From contig NC_079322.1 of assembly GCF_029931775.1 (NCBI RefSeq), positions 79,979,326 through 80,043,325 on the forward strand: 64,000 nucleotides of DNA, in the 5' to 3' direction. The position numbers and the translations under genes were made by a program. The notes beneath the pieces were generated by a model that was not told the DNA's origin, did not search any database, and saw only the letters and a program-made list of their open reading frames with translations. The stretch's first letter is position 1. Every line of letters begins with the position of its first letter. The DNA is from Euleptes europaea (Eukaryota; Chordata; Lepidosauria; Squamata; Sphaerodactylidae). Below are positions 31,925 to 43,165 of this stretch, in pieces.

Positions 31925-34900
31925 ATCCTGGACGGCGTGGTGTCCTGAGCCGCCCTGCTTTCGCGGGCCGAGCGGGCGGGCGGGCGGGCGAGCGGCGGGG
32001 CGCTGGGTTTCTGAGCGGCTCAGGGAGGTTTGGCGGGTGCCGCCCGGTCCCGTCCCGTCGGCCTGCGAGAGCTGCCGTAGGCTGCTCCCCTCGGCAGCCG
32101 GCCTGACCGATCGCGGCCCGTGGTGCAGAAGACCCCCCTGGCCCCCCTGTCGGGCGCAGGCCGTCTTGCCGGGGCCAGGAGCCCCCACCGCCCACGGGGC
32201 CCGATGAACACCGCGGCCTCTTTCCCCCCCCCCCCCCGCCCCGCAGGACGCGATACGTGCAGACGGAGCTGGGCTTCCGCGAGCGCCTCTTTGTGGCTGT
32301 GCTGAGCTCGAAGGCGACCCTGAGCACCTTGGCCGTGGCCGTCAACCAGACCGTGGCCCACCACTTCCCGCACCTGCTGTACTTCACGGGCCTGCGCGGC
32401 GCCAAGGCGCCCCACGGCATGACGCTGGTGTCCCACGGCGACGAGCGCCCCGTCTGGCTGATGTACGAGACGGTGCGCTACATTCACCAGCACTTGGGGG
32501 GCGACTACGACTGGTTCTTCGTCATGCAGGACGACACCTACGCCCACGCGGAGCAGGTCAAGGCCCTCGTGAGCCGCCTCAGCATCGACCGGGACGTCTA
32601 CCTGGGGCGGGCGGAGGAGTTCATCGGGGGGGACGAGCGGGCCCGCTACTGCCACGGGGGCTTCGGCTACCTGCTTTCCCGCAGCCTGCTCCTGAAGCTG
32701 CACCCCTACCTGGACAGCTGTCGCAACGAAATCCTCAGCGTGCGCCCGGACGAGTGGCTGGGGCGATGCATCGTGGACTTCCTGGGCATCAGCTGTGTCT
32801 CGCAGCATCAGGTACCGCCCCTGAGGCGCCGAGGTGGGGCTGGCTGGCGGGGCTGCTGTTGGGGGTCAGTGTGGGGATATGAGGCTGGCTTGGTGCCCAC
32901 CTCTCTGGCAAGCATCTGGATCCAGGTGGAACCTGCAAAGCGTGGCTGGCAGCCAGGGGTAAAGGCCCTGTGCTGCAGCTCTGTGGGTGCACCTGCCAGC
33001 ACCCTGGCTCATTCGGGAGGTCTGTCGTTGCAACAGCTAAGCGGCAGGGGGTCTGTATGGGCACAGAGCAGGCTTAAAGGGGTAACGCTCAATGCCAGGA
33101 AGCAGTGAGAGTTCCACGCAGGGAGGAGGGTTGGAAGGCAGGGCATCTGGCGGGGGCAGCCCCACGCAGCCTGTTGCAGTCAGAGTAGCCCCCAGCAGGT
33201 TGCTCATGGCAGTTGTTTTTGTGGACTACAGCTGTCTTCTTTGTCCTGTGTCCACTGATCCCCAGCCCGAGCTCAGGATAGTGAAAAGCGAAGGGAAAGG
33301 AGGCATTTCTCCCCGTCAGACCCAGGCAGCCGCATCAAAAGCCACCAGGCAGGTGTTGAGGTGGAGAAGGACATAAGAGGTGTGACTAAGGCAGAAATTG
33401 TTGTAATATTGGGTGACCAAAGGTTGAGTGGGAAAAGACTCAATTAAGTATGCTTGTAAAGTGCCGTCAAGTCGCAGCTGACCCCTTATGAGGTTTTCAA
33501 GGCAAGAGACTAACAGAGGTGGTTTGCCAGTGCCTTCCTCTGCACAGCAACCCTGGACTTCCTTGGTGGTTCCTCATCCAGATACTAACCAGGGCTGACC
33601 CTGCTTAGCTTCTGAGATCTGACGAGATCAGGCTAGCCTGGGCCATCCAGGTCAGGGCGCCACTTCACAATGGTGAAGAATAAATCCTGCCTGAACTTCT
33701 CACGGGTTTTGAACAGTTTACTGGGTCAGTGGATTGTGTGAACTGCTGTGGATGCGATGAACCTTGAATTCAGCACCTGGCAAAGCTCCACAGACAATGT
33801 TGGTTCCCAAACTGGTTAAAAGGCAGGCCAGGTGGCAGAAGCCCACCCCCCACCCCCCGATCTCGTCAGAATCTCAGATTCTGAGATCTGACAAGATCAG
33901 GCTAGCCTGGGCCATCCAGGTCAGGGCCAATTAAGTATAGAAATTGTTTTATTTTAAGGCACTAATGTCTGTATTAAAAACAATAAAAGCTATATTAAAA
34001 GAAAACACAATTGGCAAGTGCTACAGGTTGATAAACTTGTAACGAGCAAAGGCTTCCCCCCGTAACTCCAGAGAGCTGTGAACTGAAAATAACTCAGGGC
34101 TTTTGCTCTTGGCCTGCTCTTCACAGTATCACAATCCTCCCCGTTTTATCAAATTAGAAAGGGCTGCCACCTTCTCCAACTGCTACAGGTTGATAAACTG
34201 AAACCACAATCCAAACGCATTTTGGCCCCCTGGCCCTCATCAATGGCCTAATACAATCACTTATAATGCACACGTAAGCATCATTCAGTGTGTATAACAG
34301 TATTATAGTGGAATTGTAACAAACTAGGTATGCGTGTAGGGAAGTCTTCCAATTTGGCTCTGTGCTCAATATATTCTATAAAATTAAAGAGCCGACTGGC
34401 GTGGAATACATACTACTTGTTCTATTTCTGGGCTGTGTTAGCCTTCCATACAGACCGTTTATCTGGTTGATACAGGTATCCGCACCTTGTGTGAAAGATC
34501 TGGAGTTAAATCCTTTTAGTCACCGATACAGATGAGAGTCTTCCCATCCAAAGCATGTTCCAAAAGGCTGGGGGGGGGGGTCCCCCACTGCGATTGCTAG
34601 TGCGCTGGAGTGGCTTCAAGGCTCGGCAGTGAGAATTAGGCCCCACTTGCCATGAAGGCTAGTACAGGCCGTCTCACAGCCTGCACTGGGCTGGGGTCTC
34701 CCCACCCCCAAATTGCCAGAGGGATGCTGTGGGCAGAGTATGGAGAGAGGGGCCTGGGGGTTCCAACCCCCACTTGGCCATGGGGCAGTCTGGCTGGAGG
34801 GTTCTTGTTAATTCTTTGCCCAAGGCGTGAGTCTCAAATGACTGGGGGTGGGGGCTTTGCCTGGAGTGTGTGTGGTGTTCATCATAAACTGGGGAAGTTG

Positions 34901-37900
34901 TGGCCCCCGCAGAGGACCACAACGTTTGTCTCTCTTCCCCCCCCCCCCACCCAGGGCCAGCTGTACCTGACTTATGAGCTAGCTAAGAATGCAGACCCAG
35001 AGAAGGAAGAGGGGCAGGGCCTGTGGGGGGCGGTCACGGTGCACCCCGTCACGGAGGCCTCCCTCATGTACAGCCTGCACAAGAGGTTCAGCAGGATCCA
35101 GCTGGAGAAGACCTACCGAGAGATTGAACAGCTGCAGGTAGCAGGGGCTGGGGGGGAGAGGCCTATGGATGGAACTTGGCGGGGAGGGTGGGGCGGGGGG
35201 TGACGGGGTTCTGATTCCCGAGGCCTGGTGCCAATTCTCTTTCACACACGGGCTGGCGTGGCCCCTGGGAAACCCCAGCAGTCCGGGTCTGCGTTGGGAG
35301 CAGGCTGGGCCGTGGCCTGCAGGCACCTGCTTTAGGGAGAGGGGGAGTGGGGGCGGGGGCAGAGGGAGAAGGATCCTGTCCTGGGCACACCACCCCAGCC
35401 ATGCATGGGATGCTTAAAAGAGGGTGGGTGGGGACCTTCTAAGCGGAAGTTGAAGGCATTGTCTTGTCCGGCCTTGACCAGAGGGAGCCGTTTGGCACCT
35501 CAAAGGCTAACAGATTGATGCAAACGTTACCTTTTGTCGGCTCAAACCACTTTGTCAGGGGCTCACACGGGGAGGGGTTGTGGGCCCCACAGCAACTTTG
35601 CCCTTCCGGGCCCGTCTTGCTTCTGTTGCAGCAGAGTAGCACGGCTGTTCCAGCAAACCATGGGGTCCCCCTTTCGTGACCAGGGCTCCTGCCCAGAAGG
35701 CCACCTTGTAACGGACAATGTCTCTGCCCGTAACATTCAGAGAAATGTGAACTGAGAATAAGTCAAGGCTTTGCTCATGGCTGGGATTCACCGTATCAAA
35801 ATTTTCCTTGCTTTATCAAATTAGAAAAGGCTTACACTTCTTCCAACCTTTTGATAATACAATTTATTTTCCAGGACTGTGGGTCCTTTATTTCTCTGTT
35901 CAGGTAACCAGCAAATGAATTGACACCTGTGTGAATCTTTCTTTATTGAAAAAGGGAAAGATTCGTTTTATTAAACAAGACAGTATAAAATGAAGAACTA
36001 ACATTGAACTCGTACAGAATGTAATTAAGCAGGCAAGCACAGTCAAATCTCCTAACATTGTTTTAATGCATACTAAAACTAGTTGTCTGTTAGAACAAAT
36101 CAGAATTCAGTCACTTATTCATTGCTCTTAAGGAATGTCAAATAAGCCAAAAGGATCCCTATATCTTACCAAGCAAGGGTCCTTCAATCTGATAGCTGAG
36201 CTTCAGTCCAAGGAAAATCTGATCAATCTCTGAAGTCACTTATCACAATCATGTGGCTATTTCTAAGTACCTGGTTGGCTATTATAATATGCAAATCAGC
36301 ATAAACACATCTGTTCGCTTTATCACATGATGAATACATTTCTGAACTAGCTAGATAGAAGACCATAAGCTGTCTCATCAAAATAACCTTTCAAAAACTT
36401 TCCCAGATTACATCAGCTAAATATGTTCCCAGGCCTAAAACTGCAAGCACAGGATGACGTAGCTACAGGTGTCTCCTTATACTGGGGCTGAGATAATTGC
36501 TACTGCTACAACCGCATGAGAGAGCGTGCTTGGCCCAGTCTATGTCTTCCCCCTGCGAGGAATTCCCACAGGGTGCAGGGACAGGCCGTGGTCATCTGAT
36601 GTGGGATCTAAGGTCCTCCTAGTTGTCTGTAATACACACAGAACAATGAAGAGAACGTTTGAGAACCCGGGTAGGGGAAGGGTTATAGCTTAGGAATGTT
36701 TCAACTGACCCCTGTTGGGTTTTGTGGCTTTTTAAAACCTTCTTTTTCCAGCTGCCGAGTCCCCCCACCCCACTCAGCTGTGGGTATATTTCTGCTGACA
36801 GAAGTTTCACTTCACGCCGCTGAAGAAGTGGGATCTAGCCAACAAACACATGCTTTATGCATCAGTAGATGTCTTCCTATCTGAGATGCTCCCTGCGAAG
36901 CGTTCCCTTGCCTTTGGCCTTCCAGAAGACAACCTTGATGACTTGGTTCAGTGGGGGGGAGGGGGGTGTTTGAGAGAGCTGGACAGCTTTGGAAGACCAC
37001 TGGCGGGCAGTCGCAGCTCAAGCCAGAGGAAGCGCATGCTGGCTGAACCGGTCTCCTCTTTCCTGGCAGGTGCAGATCCGTAACCTGACCGAGCTGATGC
37101 CGGCAGGCGAGGCTGGCCTGACGTGGCCTGTGGGCATCAACGCCCCCTTCGTGCCCAAGTCCCGCTTTGAGGTGATCGGCTGGGAGTACTTCACCGAGCA
37201 GCACTCCTTCTCCTGCCCCAGCGGGGCCCCCAAGTGCGAGCTGGTGGGGGCCAGCAAGGCGGACGTGGGCGACATCCTGCAGGCAGCCCTGGAGCAGCTG
37301 AACCGGCGCTACCAGCCGCGGCTGCGCTTCCACAAGCGGCAGCTGCTGAACGGGTACCGCCGCTTTGACCCCACCCGGGGCATGGAGTACCAGCTGGACC
37401 TGCTGCTGGAGGCGGTCACCCAGAAGGGCCGCCGGCACCTGCTGGCCAAGCGGGTGAGTCTGCTGCGCCCCCTCAGCAAGGTGGAGATCATCCCGATGCC
37501 CTACGTGACGGAGGCCACCCGGGTGCAGCTGGTGCTGCCACTCATGGTGCAGGAGCGGGACTTTGCGGGCAGTTTCCTCGACACGTTCGCCATGAATTCC
37601 CTGGACACGCACGACAACGTCGGGCTCCTGCTGCTCTTCATCTATGACCCCTACGATGCCCAGCGGGTCAGTCAGGTGGACGTCTTTGCGGGCGTCAAAG
37701 CCATGGTGGCCGAGCTGGAGAAACGCTACGCGGACGTGAAGATACCCTGGGTCAGCGTCAAGACGGAGGTGCCTTCCCAGGTGAAGCTTATGGACATGGT
37801 CTCCAAGAAGCACCCTGTGGACACGCTCTTCTTCCTGGTCAGCGTCTGGACGGAGGTGACGGGGGAGGTCCTGAACCACTGCCGCATGAACGCCATCGGC

Positions 37901-38341
37901 AACTGGCAGGTCTTCTTCCCGGTCCACTTCCAGGAGTTCAGCCCTGTGCTGACCTACCGAGGGGAGCAGGCCGCCGCCTCCTCCTCCTCCGGCACGGACT
38001 TCCTGCGGGATGGGCACTTTGACCGGCATCCCTTTGCCGAGGCCTGCTTCTACAACTCAGACTACATGGCCGCCCGCACCAAGCTGGCCGCGGACATCCT
38101 GGACCGGGATGAGGTGCTGGAGGGCCTGGAGGTCTTTGACGTTTTCCTGCGCTACTCGGACCTCCACCTCTTCCGGGCTGTGGAGCCGGGGCTGGTCCAG
38201 AAGTACGTGCTGAGGAGCTGTGACCCGCGGCTGAGCGAGGAGCTATACCACCACTGCGTGCTCAGCAACCTGGAGGGGCTGGCCTCCCGCTCCCACCTGG
38301 CCATGGCCCTCTTTGAACAAGAGCAAGCCAACAGCACCTGA
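31233..38341 (+). CDS. CHPF2: CHPF2, chondroitin polymerizing factor 2 (4 coding exons, complete)
   Basis: Exons 31233-31480, 32247-32811, 34955-35137 and 37070-38341 join in phase to 755 residues (human about 772). This is a type II Golgi membrane protein: short cytoplasmic tail, signal anchor at about 13-30 (PALPLLLGLSLGCSLSLL), then a lumenal stem and CHGN domain. The N-terminal half has the metal-binding type motif QDDTY (177-181) and YLGRAEEFIG; the C-terminal half contains LNGYRRFDPTRGMEY and VSKKHPVDTLFF. NQT (116) and NLT (337) are N-glycosylation sequons. The protein partners chondroitin synthases in chain polymerisation and may transfer glucuronate (family knowledge). It ends ALFEQEQANST, identical to human. 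It is divergently transcribed from ABCF2. Introns 2 and 3 carry 5S-SINEs and LTR remnants. Confidence 0.97.
31894..31923 (+). repeat. (CTG)10 in CHPF2 intron 1
   Basis: Ten uninterrupted CTG units in the intron between coding exons 1 and 2. Confidence 0.95.
32247..32811 (+). CDS. CHPF2: CHPF2 exon 2
   Basis: Residues 83-271, with the QDDTY motif, RAEEFIGGDERARYCHGGFG and RPDEWLGRC. Acceptor after a C run; donor gtaccg. Confidence 0.96.
33452..33927 (-). mobile_element. Composite 5S-SINE (two 5S heads around a unique body)
   Basis: In CHPF2 intron 2. Read on the minus strand: a partial 5S-like head, a body of about 190 bases, then a second 5S head with the usual SINE tail. The unit is bracketed by an 11-base direct repeat, caattaagtat (33441-33451 and 33928-33938), which fits target-primed insertion as one piece. 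Confidence 0.7.
34038..34180 (+). repeat. 143-base 5' fragment of the solo-LTR family
   Basis: Matches the first part of the LTRs at 25762 and 35707. It is bracketed by a 19-base direct repeat (34019-34037 and 34181-34199). Confidence 0.8.
34200..34954. other. Rest of CHPF2 intron 2
   Basis: AT-rich up to about 34550 with a block (cgcattttggccccctggcc) that looks like part of an old, unidentified repeat; then GC-rich up to exon 3. Nothing else recognised. Confidence 0.4.
34955..35137 (+). CDS. CHPF2: CHPF2 exon 3
   Basis: Sixty-one codons: YELAKNADPEKE, TVHPVTEASLMYSLHKRFS and EIEQLQ. In frame at both ends. Confidence 0.96.
35463..35660 (+). repeat. Unclassified dispersed repeat
   Basis: gcacctcaaaggctaacag, then a centre, then gagtagcacggctgttcc; related in layout to 4540-4660. 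In CHPF2 intron 3. Confidence 0.45.
35707..36510. mobile_element. Solo LTR in CHPF2 intron 3
   Basis: Same family and same strand reading as 25762-26613. Starts TGTAACGG and ends ...ACA. Flanks acct and accg suggest a 4-base duplication with one later change. Confidence 0.8.
37070..38341 (+). CDS. CHPF2: CHPF2 exon 4 (terminal)
   Basis: 423 codons and TGA: the whole C-terminal glycosyltransferase-like domain in one exon, as in human. Acceptor cctggcag. Confidence 0.97.
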   Translation: MQIRNLTELMPAGEAGLTWPVGINAPFVPKSRFEVIGWEYFTEQHSFSCPSGAPKCELVGASKADVGDILQAALEQLNRRYQPRLRFHKRQLLNGYRRFDPTRGMEYQLDLLLEAVTQKGRRHLLAKRVSLLRPLSKVEIIPMPYVTEATRVQLVLPLMVQERDFAGSFLDTFAMNSLDTHDNVGLLLLFIYDPYDAQRVSQVDVFAGVKAMVAELEKRYADVKIPWVSVKTEVPSQVKLMDMVSKKHPVDTLFFLVSVWTEVTGEVLNHCRMNAIGNWQVFFPVHFQEFSPVLTYRGEQAAASSSSGTDFLRDGHFDRHPFAEACFYNSDYMAARTKLAADILDRDEVLEGLEVFDVFLRYSDLHLFRAVEPGLVQKYVLRSCDPRLSEELYHHCVLSNLEGLASRSHLAMALFEQEQANST

Positions 38342-38375
38342 GGGGCGGGGAGGAGGGGGGGTTATCCGAAGAACC

Positions 38376-38381
38376 ATTAAA
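38376..38381 (+). terminator. CHPF2 poly(A) signal (ATTAAA)
   Basis: ATTAAA lies 35 bases after the stop codon and a GT-rich stretch follows at about 38414-38430. This would give an unusually short 3' UTR of about 60 bases. Confidence 0.65.
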
Positions 38382-38579
38382 GCTATGCGGTGAGGCCGAG
38401 GCCCTGGCGTCCATCGTCCGTTGTGTCTGTTCCTGCTGGGCACTGGTAGGGGTGGGGTTGCAGAATTTGAACTGGGGGGGGGGGGCTGGCTGTGCAACCA
38501 GCTGACTGTGGTACTGGGCTTCTGTCCCCCCCTCCCCCCAACCCTGACATGCACGGTGCTGGTCTGCTTCGAATGTGCA

Positions 38580-38792
38580 AGCGTGGAGTTGTGGTTCAGA
38601 GCGGTGGACTCGGGCTGGTTCCCCCACGTGAGCGGTGGACTGGGTTGGTTTCTCTATTCCTCCACACGAAGCCAGCTGGGTGACCTTGGACCAGTCACAC
38701 ACTCTCAGCCCCACCTACCTCACAGGGTCTCTGTTGCAGGGAGAGGAAGGGAAGGTAGAGAAAGTTGGTGTATAAAAACCAACTCCTCCTTC
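38580..38792 (+). repeat. tRNA-derived SINE, Sauria-SINE/MIR-like
   Basis: The head has gtggttcagagcggtggact; the body has agctgggtgaccttggacca and cccacctacctcacagggt; the tail has gtgtataaaaaccaactcct. Directly downstream of CHPF2. Confidence 0.65.
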
Positions 38793-39596
38793 AAATGCTC
38801 CGATTCTTGGATTTGGGTTTTGTTCTGAATTACAGCCACGCACCATTTAGGTTGCTTCCAAGAGGCCTGGGTCTGAGTGGAGAAGCTGGAGTGGCCTCGG
38901 TGGCAGATTGGCTGAGCCCCCGGTGGCTGCTCTTTGTGTGTGTGTGTGTGGGGGGGGGAAAGACTTGTGCAGAGGCAGGGGGCTGCCCTGTAGGGAGCAA
39001 AGCAGTGCTCGCCCCCAGGTTCTCTGCCAGCCCTGCCCCTGGGGAGGGTCCCCGGCTGCTTCTGCAGGCAATGCCCTGGCCAGGGGGCAGCCAGGCTGCT
39101 CCCGTCCCTGCCCTTTCTCCAGGGGGGCAGTGGGCCACGCTTGGCCCGAGGGGCAGAGGGGTTGGTGCTGGGGGCCACTGATGGCTGGCTGTTTGTGTGG
39201 GAGGGCTGAATGCTTAGTGTGATGGGGGGGGGGGGGGCTTGGGCTGGCCCTGGAAAATGGTTCAAGCAGACCCGAGGAGCCTTTTTCACACACTGCCTCC
39301 GGTTCTGAATGTGGACTGCCAGGTGTCCCAAAATCAAAGTGGCTACTTTGGGGCTTCCTGGTTGGAGGGTGGGGTGGGGTGGGGTGGGGGGATCCTCCTG
39401 GGGCTGGGGGCTGCTGCTGCAGCACTCAGGAAAGGAAGAATTTCTCCGCACCTTTGGCCCCTGGGACCTGCTGCTCCAACAGGTAGGGCCGCTTTGCAGT
39501 GGGGGGGGGCGGGGTTACACCAATGAAGGAGGGGCAGATTTCCTGGGCTGGCCAGCTCAACGGAGCCTCCCTGGGCAGAGGCAGTGTACCTGTGAC
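38793..39596. other. Intergenic DNA downstream of CHPF2
   Basis: No gene or clear repeat beyond short GT and G runs. Confidence 0.45.
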
Positions 39597-39616
39597 TACC
39601 AGCAGGGGGCGGCGCT
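39597..39616 (+). promoter_or_regulatory. CTCF-type site
   Basis: CCAGCAGGGGGCGGC matches the CTCF core consensus. It lies at the left edge of an orphan CpG island between CHPF2 and SMARCD3. Confidence 0.6.
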
Positions 39617-39619
39617 CGC

Positions 39620-40350
39620 CGCTGTGGGGGACGCCGGGCTGGAGCACGCGGACTTGCCCCCCCCCTCCGCCGCCTCTGTTCCGAATTGGGGGGCGGGGGG
39701 GGCGAGGAAGGCTCCCGGCGTGTGTCTCTCTCTCCCCCCCCCCCGACGGAGCTTCCCCGCAGGCGGGGGCTTCCGTCAGAGCCGCTCAGCCCGCACCGGC
39801 GCGGGGGGGGGGACGCGCGCCCCCCCGTCGCTCCCTCCCTCCCTCCCTCCCTCCCTCCGCATCGCGCAGGCGCCGGGCGGGCGGGGGGCGGGCGGGCAGC
39901 GGGGGTCCAAGTCGCCGCGGAGCGCCCGCCGGGCTGGCGAGGTAGGCGGCGGGGCGGCCAGCGTGGGGGGGGGGCGTCGCCCGGCAGCCCCCCCCTCTTC
40001 CCCCCCGACCCCCCCGGTGCTGCAGCCGCCGCCGCCTCCCTGGCGGCCCGGGGGGGCCCGAAGGCGCCCCGCTGCCCCCCTGGCCCCGGGGGGGGGTGGC
40101 GGGGGGGGCTGGCCCTACTGGCGGGGGTCCCGCCGCCTGCCCTGGGCGGGGGGGGCGGGGGGGGCGCGGGCTGGAGAGCGGCGGCCCCCCTGGCGGGCAG
40201 CTGGGACCCCCTCCTGGGGGCCTGCGGAAGGGGGGCCGCGGGCATCCCTCGCCCCAGGGAGGGCATCCACAGCGGGGGGTGGGGGGTGGGGGGGGTCCCC
40301 TTCCTTCCTTCCTTCCTTCCTTCCGGTGGTTTTGCTCCGCTTTCCCTGAG
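39620..40350. promoter_or_regulatory. Orphan CpG island
   Basis: Very GC-rich and CG-rich, with CCCT and CCTT runs and many G runs. No protein of this or other strand is recognisable. A GAG-gtaggc donor-like site near 39941 on the plus strand allows a non-coding first exon, perhaps an upstream SMARCD3 promoter; this is speculative. Confidence 0.45.
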
Positions 40351-42224
40351 ACTTGTCAGCCTCCGTCTTGGGGAGAAGAGGGGGGCTGACAGGTGGGGGG
40401 TGGGGGCCCCGAGGGCGCCAGGGGTGGGCCCTCTCGCGGGGGGGTGAAGTGGGGGTGGCCCCCGGCCCCCGCGAGGGCCGCTCGCCCTGGCTCCAGGCCC
40501 CCACCTGCGCCGGCTCCGCTCGGGCCCGGGCTGACCGTCCAGCCCCAGCTGTGTGGGGACCGGGAGGGAGGGAGGCCTGCCTGGCCAAGAGGGCAGCAGG
40601 GGCTGAAAGCCCCTGGCAGGGGCCGCTTCACCTGTGCAATGCTGCACTGCTTGAAGGCCGGCAGGCCGGAAGGCATCCCCGTGATCTGGGAGGCAGGAGG
40701 TACCTCGCCTCCTTCCCTGGGTGGGCCTGGCAACCAGGGGGCAAGAGGACGGCTCCTCTCCTGGATCCACGAGGGGCTACGTGGCAGGGAGCAGGGGGTC
40801 GGTGCACGGGGGGGGGGGGGGAAAGAGAGCAACAGGGTCCAGCAGGGCCCTCTCTGCGTGGGCTCCGGAGCTCTTTCATTTGTTCCTCATGGATCTAAAG
40901 GAAGCGCAGAAGTGGGCAGGACTGCAGATCCCACTGGATTATAAAGGGGGGTCACAAAGAGCAACCAGAGGAGCTCCTCCACCCCGGGGGAGGATGTCGG
41001 TGCAGCAGAGGAGGGGCCACATTCCCCCTTGGGGTCAGAACTGGCTGAGAGGGGCCTTGGGGCGGTCGGGGGTGGCTCACTGTAAACGCCAAGCCGCACA
41101 CGCCCCCCCACCGGTGTGCAGCAGCACTGAACAACCCCTGGGCCAGGGACTGGTAGGAAAGGGGCTGGATAGGAAATAGCCAGCAGTGCCAAGCCCATGT
41201 CTCGATCTGTGGGGTGCCCTCGCCTGGGGTCCTGTCCGCTGTTCTGGTCTCTCAGAAAGGGCACCGCAGAGGTAGGGAAGCAGCCGAGAGATGGGGGAAT
41301 TCCTGGCTTGCAGAAAAGCCTAAAGAGTTAGCTGTTCCTGTAGAGACCAAAGGTGATGGCCAGGGTGGGGGCACGGTAGGGGCGTATAACGTTCTGCCTT
41401 TTTCTCCGCTGGAACCCCCGGCCTTCCTTTGCATAGTCTGAGCAGACAACAAACGAGAAGTTCTCTGCCCAACCAGGCCCAGGCCGTGGGGGCGGCTGCT
41501 TGCTTGGGAGGTGCCCTTGCAAGGGAATCAGGCCTGTTCATGAAGGAAAGGTCGATTGGGGGCTTCCCCCCCCCTCAATGAAGCACCATGGAAGGTTGGT
41601 GTCTTCCTGCCCTGCCCCCTAGCTGGCGAATAGACGGTGGGCCTGAAAGCCCCCCCTCCGGCTGCTGTGCTGCTGTGGCTGCCCCCAGGTCCTCCTCCTT
41701 CCTCCTCCCTCCTCCTCCTGGCCCCGAGTGGGTAGACTGGGTTGCTCAACTGGCCCCGGGAGCCAGAGAACACCCCACTGCAGCCCCCTTCCTGCTTGTC
41801 GCCCCACCCTTGCATAGCTTGGTCTGGGGGTTGAGTGGGGGTGACCTTTGCCTGCCTTGTAGCACACAGGTGGATGCCGTGGATCCCTGGCCTGACCAAG
41901 AGCTCGGCAGCCGCCCTTCCGTGTGCCAGTGGCTGGCAGGAAGGATGGGCCTCCTCCTCCTCCTCGCGGTCTGGTCTGCTCCGTTCTCCCAGCTGAATGC
42001 CGTGGATCTTCCAGGAGGGGGTGGCCGTTGCACAGTCTTCGCCTGATGGTGAGTTTGCCCCTCTCCTGCCCCTGGGAAGAGAGCAGAGTGCCTGGTCTTG
42101 GGAGCTCAGCTCAGCATCCCGGCCGTGGCAGCCTGCCTTCCACCCGCCCACCCGGAAAGAGATGTGTGGGGCTGCATAAATGAGAATGAACAGCAGGTAT
42201 TTCTGTATGTTTATTCCGTTTTGT
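40351..42224. other. Intergenic single-copy DNA
   Basis: No exon, RNA gene or known repeat recognised. GC-rich with scattered G runs. Confidence 0.4.
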
Positions 42225-42420
42225 ACCTTGCCTTTCTCCCCAGTGGGGAACCAAAGAGGCTGATGTTATTTCCCCCTTCTTCACTTTATTTACACAGCAG
42301 CCCCCTGAGGTAGGGGAGGCTGACAGCAGGCGGCTGGCTGAAGGTCACCCAGTGAGCTTCCAGGGCACAGTGGGGATTTGAACCCGGGTCTCCCAGATCT
42401 GGTCCAGTATGCTTGTAGTT
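42225..42420 (-). repeat. MIR/CORE-SINE-like repeat
   Basis: Pattern gaggtaggggaggctgaca, then aaggtcacccagtgagctt, then gaacccgggtctcccagat, all in minus orientation. Confidence 0.55.
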
Positions 42421-42582
42421 TTGGAAATCTCACAAGCGGTTGGGGGGATTCCTGCGCTCTTGCCCCTCCCCAAGGTAGCGAGAAGATTGCTGGTGACACA
42501 GTCCAGACCAAATGGTGTACCAGTGCTTGATGCCCATAGTTGATACTGGAGTGGGGCTTTTCTGGGTAGGGAGGCAGCCTGT

Positions 42583-43165
42583 CATAGAATCATAGAGCTG
42601 GAAGAGACCACCAGGGTCATCTAGTCCAACCCCCTGCACAATGCAGGAAACTCACAACTATCTCTCTCCCCACACCCCCAGTGACCCCCTACTCCATGCC
42701 CAGAAGATGGCCAAAGTGCCCTCCCTCTCATCATCAGCATTGCTGACGGATGGCCATCTAGCCTCTGCTTAAAATTGTCCAGGGAAGAAGAGCTCACCAC
42801 CTCCCGAGGAAGCCTGTTCCTCTGAGGAACAGGTCTAACTGTCAGGACGTTCTTCCTAATATCTAGACAGAAACTCTTTTCATTTAATTTCAACCCGTTG
42901 GTTCTGGTCCGACCTTCTGGGGCCACAGAAAACAACACGGCACCATCCTCTCTATGACAGCCTTTCAAGTACTTGAAGATGGTCATCATATCCCCTCTCA
43001 GTCTTCTCCTCTCCAGGCTAAACATACCCAGCGCCTTCACTTTTTCCTCATAGGACTTGGTCTCCAGACCCCTCACCATCTTTGTTGCCCTCCTCTGGAC
43101 CTGTTCCAGCTTGTCTACATCCTTCTTAAATTGTGGTGCCCAAAACTGAACACAATACATCTCTG
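42583..43165 (-). mobile_element. CR1 LINE 3' part
   Basis: Minus strand encodes YCVQFWAPQFKKDVDKLEQV, KRATKMVRG-like text and RRRLRGDMMTIFKYLKGCHR, the C-terminus of CR1 ORF2, then the 3' terminus near 42583. 5'-truncated. Confidence 0.88.

Noticed and set aside
39343-40770. A 475-codon minus-strand frame in the orphan CpG island
   Set aside because: Composition-driven, no domain, no splice-consistent partner.
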